Part shown: positions 10,146 through 21,768 of the stretch, piece after piece
How the letters are laid out: each line of letters starts with the position of its first letter
Numbering within the stretch: position 1 is the stretch's first letter
Source: Chrysopilus asiliformis
Lineage: Eukaryota; Arthropoda; Insecta; Diptera; Rhagionidae
Reading direction: 5' to 3'
Assembly: GCA_964034945.1 (NCBI GenBank)
Contig: OZ035961.1
Span: 9,594,501 to 9,658,500 of the forward strand
Length of the DNA stretch: 64,000 nucleotides
Notes under the pieces: model-generated
Seen by the model: the letters and a program-made list of their open reading frames with translations, nothing else
Databases searched by the model: none
What the model was told of the DNA's origin: nothing
Program-made: the position numbers and the translations under genes

Positions 10146-12738
10146 CTTACTTTGAATATATTTCTCAACCAATTGAACGGGTCTGTTAAAATTTTAACAC
10201 CAGCGAAACGTCTTTTAAACGTCTATTTCATACGCAAGGCAGTTTGGAAGGCCAGGCACATGATAGATTTTAAAAGATCAGAAGCGGACTTCATTTTTTA
10301 AAAGAAAGGCATATTGGTTGCACTACAGTTAAAAAAAAATTATTTCAATATTGTCGCATTCTACTACTCTTTTTCTGCTGCTACCTTTTACCCATCCTCA
10401 AGTCCCATCCCTGATTATATTCAAAAAAATTCTTTTTCTTTGTAAATTGTGAACAAGACCTCTCAATAACTACCTGAGCTAGAGCCATGAAATTTTACAG
10501 GGGTTTTTGGTTCTTGAGTAGGCACTTATTGACATCTTTCCATTGAAAAAAAAAAAATAAAAAAAATTTAAAATTCAAAAAAAAAATTTTTTTTGACATT
10601 TATTCTGCATTTTGAGCAATTTTTAGAGAAATTTTCATTGATTCGTGAGTGTGATATTTCAAAAAGTTTTCAATGTTGCTGTGAAACTCTATCTGGGGAT
10701 TACATGTCATTCCATTTTGGGTAGCTTGCAATATTAGAGCGGCGTCTTTTACTGTCAATGGTACTCGCGAAACTTTATGTTTGCAAGATGGTTAAATATC
10801 ACTCGTATTTATGTGTAAGGGAAATTCGGAAATTTATCTTTCTATGTGCCAAAAATGTTGGTTTATCTATTGGAGGTTGTTTTCCATACTCGTATATATA
10901 CCTATAGACATAACAAAGTTACATCTATTTATCTATTTAGAGAAGTTGTTCCTTGCTAAAACGGAACGCGCGAACCATCAATTCTCACGGGAGCAATAAC
11001 TCACGGTGAGTCAATTTCAATTAAATGGTTCCCGTTTTCCTGCGGTTCTTCTTCTTATGTCGTGTATTGTTATACGGATACACGAGATGGCGGCACAGGT
11101 ATGCATGCATGTTGGTGGGTAGATAGATGAGTGCTGTAATGGTACTGCTACACATATCCTTTTCCCGTAGGTAAACCATGAAAGGAACAGAAACACATCC
11201 TTCCCCGCTGGGCATCTTCCGAGGGAAAATTCGACAGGAGCCTGTTATACGAGGAGCTTAATGTTAACATACGTATACCTAATGCCAAGTGACTGAAACT
11301 TTTACATCTTTTTGTTTAGTTCCTTTTTTTGCGATGTTGATCCCTGTGGATCTAAATATAAGGAGCTGGCATTTGCCTCGGTACTGAATTTTCATACTTG
11401 TATATGTGATATCAGGATGTATTCGAAATAGGCGGACGAGGGGCAGAATCATGGTGGCGGTGAACCTTTTATAAACATGTGTGATAACCTCAAAATAGAG
11501 GGATCTCCTTGAAAAGGTTGTTTTATGGGAAATAGAGGACGAATTTATGAGGCTCGGGTCATTGTTTTCCTCGCCAGAAAAATGGCAGCTCAAGCTTAAT
11601 GCTTGCCATTGAGAACAATAGCGGGGCATACGAAAGACACACAAGGTCTGGAGATACCGTCTCAGCAAAAAAAAAAAACTTTTATCCTTTTTCTTAGTTT
11701 CGTCCAGCACTCAATTCGGTTGGCATTGAACACTAATTCGGTCGATGGCAGAGAGAAAAGAATCTTGCATATTGCAGGAACATTAAGAAGACATACCGTA
11801 CACACACGCGTACAAGGCAAGTATTACAGAGCATTTACTATACCCTTTTAATGTTCGAATGGATTTACTTTACGACTTATCAATATCATATCATGTCTTT
11901 CGTAGCTTTTCCGGCGAAATTAGAAATTGATTGACAAAATGGCTATAAAAGTTAAGTTTTTAGTGCTTTTTCGCATTTTGGGGGGAATGAAATCATGGCC
12001 AGAGGGTTGATACGGAGACGAGTGTGGCTATGATCGCACACAAAAGTCGTAGAAAAGAAAAGGTTGATAAAATTTATTGCCCGACATACCCACCGGGATC
12101 GTTATTAAAATAAGTAGATAAGCATTTTGTGGGTATATAATGCGTATGAAGAAAAGCCAGATATCTATTCTATTTGAAGGTGTATAACTCTGTGAAATCG
12201 GTGGTTTTTATATATATTCATTTTTTTCTTTTGTCCTTAATTTCTACAGCGATTCGGGTAATTTTATTAAAGTTCCCATATTGTTAATGTAGTATAACTT
12301 AAGAAATTTTTCAAAGATTTTTTATAATAGGTAAACGGTTAACAGATTTTCGTTTCTCAAAATCCCTTCAATAACTTAACTGTGATAGAATTAAGGATTG
12401 CGGTAAAGATGTCTAAATATGGGTCTTTGAGCAACCATTTTTTTAAATTTTCCATTTCCCCAAAAAAAATGGTTTAAAAATTCCCGTCGCCGAAAGGAAA
12501 TTCAATGAAAGTTTTAATTCTATAAGAGCCCACAAAAAAATTTTACAGGCATTGCAAAACTTGTTTAGAAGTGATACTGGTTTAGAAGATAGGACTGGGC
12601 GTGTTTTAATATTGGTAAAAATGTTTTTTGGCAGTCGGCACATCGAAAGTTGAAAGATTTATTTAAAATGCTTAACCGATTCAAAAAATAGGGGGTAACA
12701 AAACGAAGGCAACATTATTCATGTTACCCGTAAGCTCA
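10146..12738. other. No gene recognised
   Basis: AT-rich sequence with A/T homopolymers (10540-10600). A stretch near 10455-10510 resembles the body of Helentron-like repeats (GAGCTAGAGCC, then ATGAAATTTTAC). The longest open frames, including one of 143 codons on the minus strand (11279-11710), resemble no family I know. Confidence 0.5.
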
Positions 12739-12746
12739 CTTTAAAG

Positions 12747-12980
12747 CAGTGCTCCGCAACCAATGTGCCGCGGCACACTGGTGTGCCGGGAAATGATATT
12801 AGGTGTGCCGCGGTAAGCATTTCAAAAAGCTATTTAATAATTCTTTCAGGATTTTTTTTAAAATTTTTTCATTATAAATATTTTATACACAAATTTTTTT
12901 ATATTTTCTTGTGTGGTGTGCCCCGGATTTCCAGAAAAAAAATTGGTGTGCCGTATGCAAATAAAGGTTGCGCATGAATT
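12747..12980. mobile_element. hAT-like miniature element, decayed right end
   Basis: Starts CAGTGCTCCGCAACC and carries GTGTGCCG several times near both ends (12775-12815 and 12905-12955). The right end GGTTGCG matches the inverse of the left end for seven bases and then diverges. The 8 bases on the left, CTTTAAAG, have no partner on the right, so the end is mutated or truncated. Confidence 0.55.
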
Positions 12981-13654
12981 GTTTTGTGGAAAGCCTTCAA
13001 ACTACCTCAACCTGAAATTTTCAATAGTCGTTTCCAAGAAAGTTTTGTATATTGGTTAGTATAAATTCATTCAAGTCAATTTATGAAATACAGTAAAAAC
13101 ATAATTAGCATTGATATTTCAACGACAATGCACTATGTGTACAACTAGGTCAGAGAAAAAAAGAATCAGAGACAAATCTTATTTTATAAATCTTTTTCCT
13201 CAACATCATAATACCTTATTTGAAATGCTTTATGGCTTAGTCCTACAAAAGGCATCCTTTAATCTAGCCGTACATGAAATTTTAATGAAGTTCTCCTAGA
13301 ACGATAAGCTTGAAGTAAATATTTGCAAAACATATTCCAGGATATATTCCTAGAAGAGCGAATATCCCGAAAAACTTTACAAATTTTCACAATTTTCTTG
13401 TATTTTTCTTCTACTCACTTGGATTCTATTTTTTACCACTTTTTGGAGTTTTTTCGTTCCTTCCCTGGTTTTATCTTTTTATTGCCGGGTTTAGAAATAA
13501 ATGCATTGTGGGTTGAATTTTTATCCTTGTTAATATGGGTTTTGAGGATCTATTTTCAGTAAGGCAATTTAGGACATTGATGGTATTTGGAGTTACATAA
13601 TACATAATTTCCACACTTTCATAATGCTAGTGCTGGTCTTTATTTAGGATGACC
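12981..13654. other. No gene recognised
   Basis: AT-rich sequence without a convincing frame or repeat. TTAGGATGACCA near 13645 is the near inverse of TGGTCACCCTA near 15136, so a larger, much-interrupted element may span this block. Confidence 0.4.
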
Positions 13655-13915
13655 ATACGATAAAATTGCAAAAACTGTTGTATGGGGGAGGGGGGAAAGA
13701 AAGGTTCCAATTTTGCCCGTTCAAGAACTTTATTATGTAAATTTTCAAGTCTCTAGCTCAATCCTTTCGAAAGTTATGATGTTCACGGACAGAGAGATGG
13801 ACAGATGGACAGAAAAACAGACAGACAGACGGATATGTGGAAGTCAAAATCTTTTGTGATCCCTGACACCCTGGTGTAGTTCATGTCTTGTCCGGGCATC
13901 AAGCAAACCAAACTA
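13655..13915 (-). repeat. DINE-like family II fragment
   Basis: Reverse-strand match to the 37347-37802 repeat: the segment with ACACCAGGGTGT, then the (GTCY)n-type tract (seen here as CAGACAGACAGACGG), TTGAAATTT, a C-rich stretch, and AACAGTTTTTGCAATTTT. Both ends of the family are missing. Confidence 0.7.
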
Positions 13916-14314
13916 TTGTACCACGTTTTTCAATTTTTATGATTTATCAAATGCTAGAAAAACGATTACTAAGTATGTATCCATAAAATATGTCACGCTA
14001 GCTTTCTGTCTTTCGAACCCCTGTAACCCAGCGTTTCTCAACCTTTCAGTATTCGCGGCCCAATTTTCAATCAAAATTGTTATCGCGCCCCCCCTGCATA
14101 GAATAAAATGTATACAATAATAACGTAATTTGAGTATTTTGGCGCTAAACCTACACTACTACCCTAATTTTAAACACAAATTACCAAGAAAACAGTAATT
14201 TATTGACATTTGGCAACACCGATCCTCAGCGTTGACAAAACAACAATCCGGTGCCTTTTTATTGCTCTTGCGTCATTTTTGCGGTTTCGCGAGAAGTTGT
14301 TTTAACCCTGAAAT

Positions 14315-14747
14315 CACAATGAACGCGAAACCGACGCGAAACTGGCGCAGAAACTGTCACTTAAAAGTTTGGTTCCCACAAATTGTTTGAAGTGAGCACA
14401 GTGAACGTATAGAACGCAGCTACAACGTAACCGCAAAGCAAAAGTTTGCAAACTTCTAACTTTGCCGCAGAATTCTGCGTTGACAGTTCATAAATTGAGG
14501 TTGGAAAAATGTCGTTCGAGGAAAAATTGATAGCCTTAGTGCATAACAAAGATAAAGACCAACAAAGCAAATTATCGCTTCAAAATTACCCATTTTTGTA
14601 ATTTTTCCAAATTTATACCACTTTATATTATGTCACTTGTACTACTCCACGAGCTGCCATTGTACTCTGCCGCTAGAATTTTGCACTGCGCGACAGTTCA
14701 GAGCGTTGTAGTTGCGTTGGTTTCGCGCTGGTTTCGCGTTCATTGTG
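14315..14747. mobile_element. Nested inverted-repeat element, probably PIF/Harbinger-type
   Basis: Left end CACAATGAACGCGAAACC and the inverse of the right end are identical for 18 bases, and both sides repeat the motif GCGAAAC. The core contains a short frame starting like a MADF protein, and MADF/Myb-like proteins are the usual second protein of Harbinger transposons. Exact termini and a 3-bp target duplication could not be fixed. Confidence 0.6.
14509..14601 (+). pseudogene. Truncated MADF-like N-terminus in the nested element
   Basis: A 30-codon frame beginning MSFEEKLIALVHNK. This reads like the first helix of a MADF (Myb/SANT-like DNA-binding) domain, where a Glu-Lys-Leu-Ile start is usual, and then runs into unrelated sequence and a stop. 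I read it as the 5' end of a deleted Harbinger accessory gene. The match is short, so the assignment is tentative. Confidence 0.4.
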
Positions 14748-14949
14748 CTCCAAGCATAAGTTAATAAGTTAATTATTAAATATTATGTCGAAATGTATTT
14801 TGTTTTGTATGTGGGTATGTACTTTCCTTTCAGTCAATTAATAAACTTTTTTAAATATTTTGTCTTGGATATGCTCGCGCCCCCCCTTAAATGTACTCGC
14901 GCCCCCCTAGGGGGGCGCGCCCCACAGGTTGAGAATCGCTGCCGTAACC

Positions 14950-17248
14950 CTTTTCGCGATTTTTTTGTAAGGAGTTTAGCATTGTCGTCACACTAACGCA
15001 GACTCCATCCCCCCCTGAAAGTGTGACTTAATTTTATGGACATTAATTTTATGGATTATCTGTATAAATTTCGGGAGTGTTCCAATTATGCTAGTCATCC
15101 CTTCCTCGCTCGTCTTGTCCAGAATTGTCAAAAAAAAATTGGTCACCCTATCTTTATTGCATTTCTCATTTAATTAAGTTGCATACTCAAATGGTGGATT
15201 ATTTTATACATACACATCCGGCACACAATTGTTAATATTCTTGAAGGACTTTTTTAATTAAAATAAAATAAATCCAGCAATAGAAAATTTATGTTATGAG
15301 CAAATCCGATTTTTTTTTGTAAGTTAGAAAAGCACATCCTTCAATATTTGGCATTATTGTTCCACAACAATCTCGAGGAACACAGAAAAATTCATGAGAA
15401 TATTACTCTAGAAAACATAGATGTTCATATGTCTATGGAAGTTGGCATCATACATTTCCCCATTTCCGTTGATTTTTTCGGCGAACACTGAAGGGAAAAA
15501 AAGAATCAGCGCTTTAGTCGCTTTCTCCCGACGGGGTGATTTTTATAGAAACTGGCGAATCTTTACAATGATGAGGTATAGTTTGAGGGAAAATCGTTTC
15601 TAAGATGAAAAGTAAAATGAATAAAAAAAAACGTGAAAACGTTGAACAGACGATATAAAACCGCACACGTATTTCAACCCAGCCAGTAATGTGAACAAAA
15701 CAATAGCAGTATGGGTGGAAACTGAAGAAAAAGACGAAAGTTGAAAAGAAATATGAATGGAGTAGGGTCTGACAGGAATTTATGAAATTCACTTCCTCAA
15801 TAAAACAAAATTGCTTGAGGCAGTACTATCCGTGTGCCTGTGTCATCCATATTAGAGTATCTGAAAATTCTTATATTTATATGGCTGGCTGTGTTGTGTA
15901 TCTTATCCTGTCTATATACGGTATATCTTTGGCTCAATTTAAAATAAAGTGTCACAACGTGCTATTAGTAAACTAACCACAAGTATATATTCGCCAAATA
16001 CCCTGGATTCTGAAGATACTCTCGTTTTTTTTTGTTCTCTGGCCATCAGACATTATCTTTGAGCGAATATCTTACAAAGTAATTTCCTGATACTTTAAGG
16101 CCAAGTATATCTGCGGTTACATGACGGCCAGATCGTATGGCACTTTATAGGATACGCATCAAATATGACAAGCATAATATGCTCCCCCATCACCTAATAT
16201 AGATATGTTTTAAGTTGTTTGCGACAAGGCGAATTTAATGGCAATTAAAGCGAAATGACGACGGCCCACCCAGATGCACTTCAGTAGCAGAAGCAACACC
16301 CTTTTGATGGAATAACGTGAAACTTTATCAACTACCAGCCATGTGGAGGACATTAAAGAAATTTATGGCTACAAGGATAGAATGATTTAGTCCTCATTTG
16401 ATAGTCTTCTGCTGGTGACGCGAAACCTGCGACAAATAAGATTTAACGGTTGGCGGTCATAAAGTTTTTCAGTTCTTGATTCTTTAAGACATGTGGATAT
16501 AGCGAATTATTGTGACATCGCAAACTAGTAAACTAGTTCACATTTGAGAAGATCAACAAAAAAAAAACCGGGTTTTACGATCTAATATCAGAAAATCCAA
16601 GATGGGTGACAAAATGGCATATAAAAGCTGTAATTAAAAATAAATCCAAATTTGGACTAACTTTTAGATATCTATTTGCATGGGGGAGGGGGGAATGAAT
16701 GGTCTGGTTGGACATAAATATATGATATATTTTTCAAAATCCAATCAAATTTCTTAAAAAATTTGGTAAAAAACCCAAATGGAAAATTTTGGAAAATTCG
16801 AGGAAAAAATATTTTTTTACTGAGCTGTTTTCTTGAAAATATTGTAGAAGGTTGTCAATTAGTCCTCCGAAGACACATAAATAAAATCACTAACTAACGG
16901 TTTGCCCACAAAATTGGGGGAAAACTATGAAAAGTATTTAAAAATGTAAAAGTTCTTCAAATCTGGCAGCTCTTTAAAAAGATTGTTAAAGAATCCAAAA
17001 TAATCTCGTTGAAAATAAAATAAAAATTAGGGCAACAAACATGAGTTGCAAATATCAAACTATTGAAAAGTTTAAAAAAAAACCAGAAGAAAATTACATA
17101 TTGTAAAAAAATTATTTTCACGGTAAAATTCCATAATAAAAATGAACATTTCATGTTTCCTATTTAATTTGATTTACTCGAGAACATAATCTATACCTCA
17201 GTATTTTAGTTTCCGAAAAGAATATACAGAACAATTTATACTTAGTAC
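14950..17248. other. No gene recognised
   Basis: AT-rich flank. GGTCACCCTAT near 15138 could be the end of a miniature element (compare CAGGGTGAC at 61115). Around 16570-16760 a GGGGGAGGGGGG run in degenerate DINE-like context suggests an old copy. No credible exon was seen. Confidence 0.45.
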
Positions 17249-17250
17249 TA

Positions 17251-18551
17251 CAGGGTGCGCCATCTATTCCTCCGGTATGTAAAGATTCAATAACTTCGCC
17301 ATTTGTCAACCGATTTGCTTTCCTAGACACGTTTTGGAAACGTCAAACAAGTACAATTTTAACCATGAACCGCTTCACACCGAAAGAACGCGCCGAAATA
17401 GTGACGATGTACATTGAAAATAGTCGTTCAATTGTGCTAACTCAACGTGCATATCGTGCAAAATATCGTGGCAAAAAAGCGCCTACCGACAAAACAATTC
17501 GGGCGCTGGGTAAAAATTTCTTTTAGCACGGAACAGTAGGCAATCTAACCTATAATCATCCACGCCCAAGACGTTCCAATGAAATTATTGAAGCCGTGAG
17601 AGAGAGTGTTGCCGAGGACCCAAATGTCTCGTATCTCCACCGAACTCAGCGGTTGAAAATGAGTGGAACCACGTTGCGGCGCATTTTAAAGGACGATCTC
17701 CATTTGTTTCCTTACAAAATACAACTAACTCAAAGAATATTGGCAACAGACAAGTCGCGTCGTATAGAATACGGCAAATTAGTCGGCCGAATGTTGGAAA
17801 CCATGCCGGACTTTTGGATGCAAGTTTTAATGACCGACGAGGCACATTTCACTCTCTCTGGCGGTGTTAATAAACAAAATTGCCGCATTTGGGCGACAGA
17901 AAATCCTCACGAGATTCATGAAATACCATTGCATGATCGAAAAGTGACTGTTTGGGCCGGCGTGTGCGCAAAAACCATCATTGGGCCATTTTTCTTCAAT
18001 GAAGGTGAAACAGTTAATGGTAATCGATATCGGTGGATGTTGGCACATTTTGTGTGTCCCAAAATGCGTGAAAAAGGTCTGACTGACTTCTGGTTTCAGC
18101 AAGACGGGGCGCCATGCCACACAGCGGACCAAACAATACGGTTTTTGCAACAAAAATTCCCTAGACGTGTGATATCGAAAAGAGGCGATATTGACTGGCC
18201 ACCAAGATCCCCTGATTTAACCCCCCCAGACTTCTTTTTGTGGGGTTATTTGAAGAGTAAAGTTTACGCCAGCAACCCGAAGACCATTGACGAGCTCAAG
18301 ACCAATATTCGTGCCGAAATAGCTGCCATACCGACGGAGATGCTCGAAGAAGTGATGGAAAATGCCCGAAAAAGAGCACAGTTTGCAGTGGCCAATAAAG
18401 GTGGTCATTTGATCGATGTTGTTTTCAAAAAGTAGTCCACATAAATTGTAAAGGATTGAACTAAATAAAAAAACACCATTTTTTGCAATCTATTGTTTCT
18501 TTCAAAAGTTATTCAACATTCTCATACCGGAGGAATAGATGGCGCACCCTG
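17251..18551 (+). mobile_element. Tc1/mariner transposon, DD41D (rosa/Visitor-like), 1301 bp
   Basis: Perfect 29-base terminal inverted repeats beginning CAGGGTGCGCCATCTATTCC, flanked on both sides by TA (17249-17250 and 18552-18553), the target of IS630/Tc1/mariner elements. It carries one transposase gene with a single premature stop. Perfect ends and a nearly intact gene point to fairly recent activity. Confidence 0.93.
17365..18435 (+). pseudogene. DD41D mariner-family transposase with one in-frame amber codon
   Basis: Starting at ATG 17365, the frame runs 356 residues to TAG at 18433, broken only by TAG at codon 54 (17524-17526); the part after it is open from 17527 on. The N-terminal portion (MNRFTPKERAEIVTMYIEN) is the helix-turn-helix DNA-binding region. 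The catalytic triad is Asp158 (Thr-Asp-Glu-Ala-His), Asp247 (Gln-Gln-Asp-Gly-Ala-Pro) and Asp289 (Pro-Pro-Asp-Phe-Phe-Leu-Trp-Gly), with 41 residues between the last two. That spacing marks the DD41D group (rosa from Ceratitis, Visitor) rather than DD34D mariner or DD34E Tc1. The protein would cut and join the element ends at TA sites. A truncated product from the internal ATG at 17596 would lack part of the DNA-binding domain. The stop could be a true mutation or a sequencing error. Confidence 0.9.
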
Positions 18552-18639
18552 TATATTAAATATGCTACCTTTGTCAATAAGGATCAGTAGAGCTGAAAAT
18601 CAGGAAAATTTCTATTTGAAATGGTTGCTTGCTTGGTAG

Positions 18640-18955
18640 CATACACTGAAAAATAATAAAGCTGATCCAAGTTAACTTTTTGATAAGTCAAATCTCGTCT
18701 GTAGCAGGCAAACGGAGTTACCCATTACATGACATTACATCCTGCAAATACCTATCTTCCGGTGCACCTCCTTACCCCCTTCTTTGCCACCAGCAAGTTT
18801 ATTTTCTAATTTCTCCGGCCATAGGTTGACCAATTTTTACTTTTCCTAACGCAGCTCAACACGCGCCTACCATAGGCTAAATTTTCCTGCAGGAAGCCAA
18901 CTACGCCATACGCAAGTCGACGACTTTTACTGCATTTTTCTGAGTGTACGTTTTA
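18640..18955 (-). mobile_element. Miniature element with ACACTCAGAAAAAT-like ends
   Basis: Read on the minus strand it starts TACACTCAGAAAAATGCAGT and ends near an inverse of ACACTGAAAAATA. A core of about 100 bases (CTTCCTGCAGGAAAAT, TTAGCC, GTAGGCGCG, GCGTTAGGAAAAGTAAAAAT) is shared with 31595-31965. No frame. Target duplication not found. Confidence 0.65.
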
Positions 18956-20324
18956 CACAAAAATTTTAGGAGAATTCCATATACAAGTATGAACAAATAC
19001 TAAAAATTACATCAGTATATAAAATTGCAGTGGATCTCTTATTTCACAGGCTCTCTAATGATTACAAATTGCTTTTAAAATTTACTTCGAAAATTCCAGA
19101 TTAATTATATGTGCCATTTTAGTTAGATTCCATTCCATGCTATACGAAAACTATGAGTCCGACCTCAAAACATCCATTTTCGAATGAAGGAAGGAAGAAA
19201 TTCACGTTGAACATTAAGCGTAGATACGTACGAAAGATTCTCAAAAACGCTGTAAAGTAATTGCTAGAAAGGTGCAAAAGATGCAAGGTAGTAGATCTTA
19301 TTTACAGATACACGTCGTCCTAATTTACATTTAGTAGTGCACCTCTACGAGTATAAGTCAACGTAGGGAATTTGCTTAGTTCGGATGCTGAAATGTTTAT
19401 GCACGTCGCCGTCGCACCAGATATAAAGATGTGAGTCGTGCTACCAAGTACCGATCTATCTATATATCTGTATCTATTGAGTTAGGGAAAATGCTTTCCG
19501 ACATATGCAGTCACATACACGGATTTATGTGTTTGATATTCGGAAAACTGGTTGTGGAACCATAAATTAAATGCGAAATGCCATCGTTGACGCTGTTTGC
19601 TGCTGCTGGCGCTTCTGTCGTCCTCCATAGAGGATGATGCTTAAAGAAGAGTCTTCCTTCCTAACCCTTGTCGTGCGCTTCTATCGTAGTTGATCTTCCC
19701 AGCACTTCCAAATTCGTACGTACCAACTATGGAGAGTTCCTTGCATCACTTTTGGTTGCTTTCGATCGTAGCCAAAGTGTACTCAGCACTCGATGCTTGC
19801 TGACTTCACTGGCTCATCGGTTAGCTGTATGTACTTCTAATGGTAGTTTTTAAAGTGGTCCATTTTTTATCCGAGGAAAATTCTTATTTATGTATGCTCT
19901 GCTATGAGTGGTTTACTTTCTACATATTTACACATATTACGACATGGATCCAATGGAATCTGGTGCGGATTTCACTTCAATGCTTATTCAACAATTTTTT
20001 ATATAGGAAAAAAAATTTAAGTTTAAGGTTGTGCGGAAAATAAATACTGCACAAGCGGACAAAACGAGACTTTTTTTTGTGATTTTGGTATTAGAAACAT
20101 TTTTGGGAAATTTAGTATCGCTGATAATAAACTAGCAGTAGTTAAACTACAATAACTCTAGTTTTCGAGATACCAAGGTTGAGGTATTAATTTCCATTAG
20201 TATGTGAACCAGTTTAAAACCACCTGTCATCCCTTAAAAACTAGAGCTGATCCAACCAAACCACTTCAACATTCGGAATCAGAGATGTCAAAAAATTCTA
20301 ATGCCGAATTTACGAAAATGCGTG
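18956..20324. other. No gene recognised
   Basis: Mixed-composition DNA, slightly less AT-rich at 19540-19830. Short frames there match nothing I know, and no repeat family was recognised. Confidence 0.45.
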
Positions 20325-20703
20325 TCACACATATTTTACATTTACAAATTTTTCAATATGACTCACCGTATTTGAGAAAATTGCAAAAAACAGTTTCGTT
20401 TTTATGGGGGCGGAGGGAAGGAAAGGTTGAATTTTGCCAGTTCAAGAACTTAGCCCAGACATTTACGAGAAACGCGAGTATACACAATTTCAAGTCTCTA
20501 GCTCGATCCTTTCGAAAGTTAAGGTGTTCCCGGACGGGCAGACAGACAGGCAGACAGACGGACATGCGGAAATCAAAATCTTTTGTCATCTTTAACACCC
20601 TGGTGTATTCATTTTTGTGTCCGATGATGGGTTCGATACGTTACAAACGGTATACTTAATGTAATAATATACTCCTACATGATTTATCTTATAGAGTATA
20701 AAA
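20325..20703 (-). repeat. DINE-like family II copy, 5' portion
   Basis: Minus-strand copy that starts (at 20703) with TTTTTATACTCTATAAGATA, the family's 5' end and subterminal repeat. It continues through GTATACCGTTTGTAACGTAT, the (GTCY)n tract (20530-20565) and the C-rich segment, and stops at the AAAATGTGT motif. The 3' end is missing. Confidence 0.8.
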
Positions 20704-21023
20704 ACATCCGAGTGTTAGAAGAAAGTTTTCGAATGAAACACAAAATTAATACAATTAACAAAAATCAGGCATTAAGGATCATTCGTTCGACTGATTGCGA
20801 TGCCTTTATTGTGAAATCCCCCTGCCCCCTAAGACACACTTGGTTTTAATCCAACAGTTGCAGTGTAGGAGGTCCACCTGAAATTGAAAAACTCTTACAT
20901 ATATAAAAAAAACTCGTTTAGTGATTATATTTACATTTGATAGTTAAAAAATATTTTTTGTCAAACAATAAATTGTTTTCTTGTGCCTAAAACGATATTT
21001 CATAACTTTTGAATGCATACACT

Positions 21024-21768
21024 TTACGATATTTGAAAAAATATCATTAAAGTGAAGTATGTCTCCTTCGGCGGTAAAGTACCGTAACGAATATTCACAC
21101 GATAGTTTCCTTTGGGAATAAAACCTGGGATCCACTGGAGTGGAAATCGAACATCATAAACAGTAAAGTTACCCTATATATTTTTAATATTTAATATGAA
21201 TCAAATTCGATTTTAAAAGCATATTTATAATGTTAATTACCCCAACAGGACATCCATTAGTACAAAATGTGCATTTGTCTTTTACATCACTTAATAATAC
21301 TTCTAAATGCTGATAGACGTGAATCACCAGAAAAAAGTTTGCACAAATCTACACCGATATTTACCAACCATGGTTTAAACACCTTGGACTCTTTTTTGTA
21401 AAGTACGATTTTTGCCTGGAAATAAAATAAATATAAAAAAACTTTTTCTATAAATTTAAATTTTATCTGCTAAATAAAAGACCGTACATAAAATGTTGAT
21501 ACATTTTGCGGAAAATCACAATGAAGATTTAATAAATCCAGTCCTTTTTCACTTTTAGTTACCATGCAATAGATATTTTGACAGTATTTGGAATTTGGTT
21601 TACAATCGAATCGTTTTACGGATAAAATCGATCCATTCTGAAAATTAGGCACATTAAGATATAAAAATAAATATTAATTTACCGTAATTGCAAAAAATTT
21701 ACGCAAAATATAGTTAAGAGATTTGTGATTAATACAATATTTTTAAGAGTTGGCTTTATTTTTGTCAT
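21024..21768 (-). CDS. DUF1091/CheB-like small secreted protein, four exons, one frameshift
   Basis: Minus-strand gene assembled from four short exons: 21768-21703, 21637-21488, 21415-21241 and 21173-21024. The introns of 65, 72 and 67 nt all have GT...AG borders and fall between codons. The predicted product is about 179 residues, the usual DUF1091 length. Exon 1 (22 codons) encodes a Lys-containing start and a hydrophobic signal peptide. Exon 2 holds Cys-rich FDCKPNSKYCQNIYC and a Pro-Gln-Asn-Val segment. Exon 3 has KPWLVNIGVDLCKLF and later KCTFCTNGCPVG. Exon 4 has GNFTVYDV, IPKGNYRVNIRYG and a stop at 21026-21024. The order Cys..., PWL-N--VD-CK, CP-GNFT, IPKGNY is that of DUF1091/CheB (ML-like lipid-binding) proteins, some of which act in fly chemosensation; the role here is unknown. 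Exon 3 is 175 nt, one base too long. The break sits at or near a T6 run (minus strand, about 21325-21330), so this is either a pseudogene or an assembly error. TCAGT at 21834-21830 could be the initiator. Confidence 0.8.

Larger units (their letters stand above)
14029..14941. mobile_element. hAT element with SPIN-like ends, interrupted by another element
   Basis: Left end CAGCGTTTCTCAACCT and the inverse of the right end, CAGCGATTCTCAACCT, differ at one base of 16. Flanking 8-mers CTGTAACC (14021-14028) and CCGTAACC (14942-14949) differ at one base. The right end continues TGTGGGGCGCGCC, like the SPIN/Charlie group of hAT. No hAT transposase frame is visible, and the middle is occupied by the inverted repeat at 14315-14747. 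Confidence 0.85.

Noticed and set aside
11279..11710. 143-codon minus-strand frame
   Set aside because: No recognisable domain, no splice partners, basic low-complexity composition; expected by chance over this length.
17596..18435. Internal ATG of the mariner frame as a genuine shorter transposase gene
   Set aside because: The same frame extends upstream to ATG 17365 with the DNA-binding region, interrupted only by one TAG; the shorter frame is the remainder after that stop.
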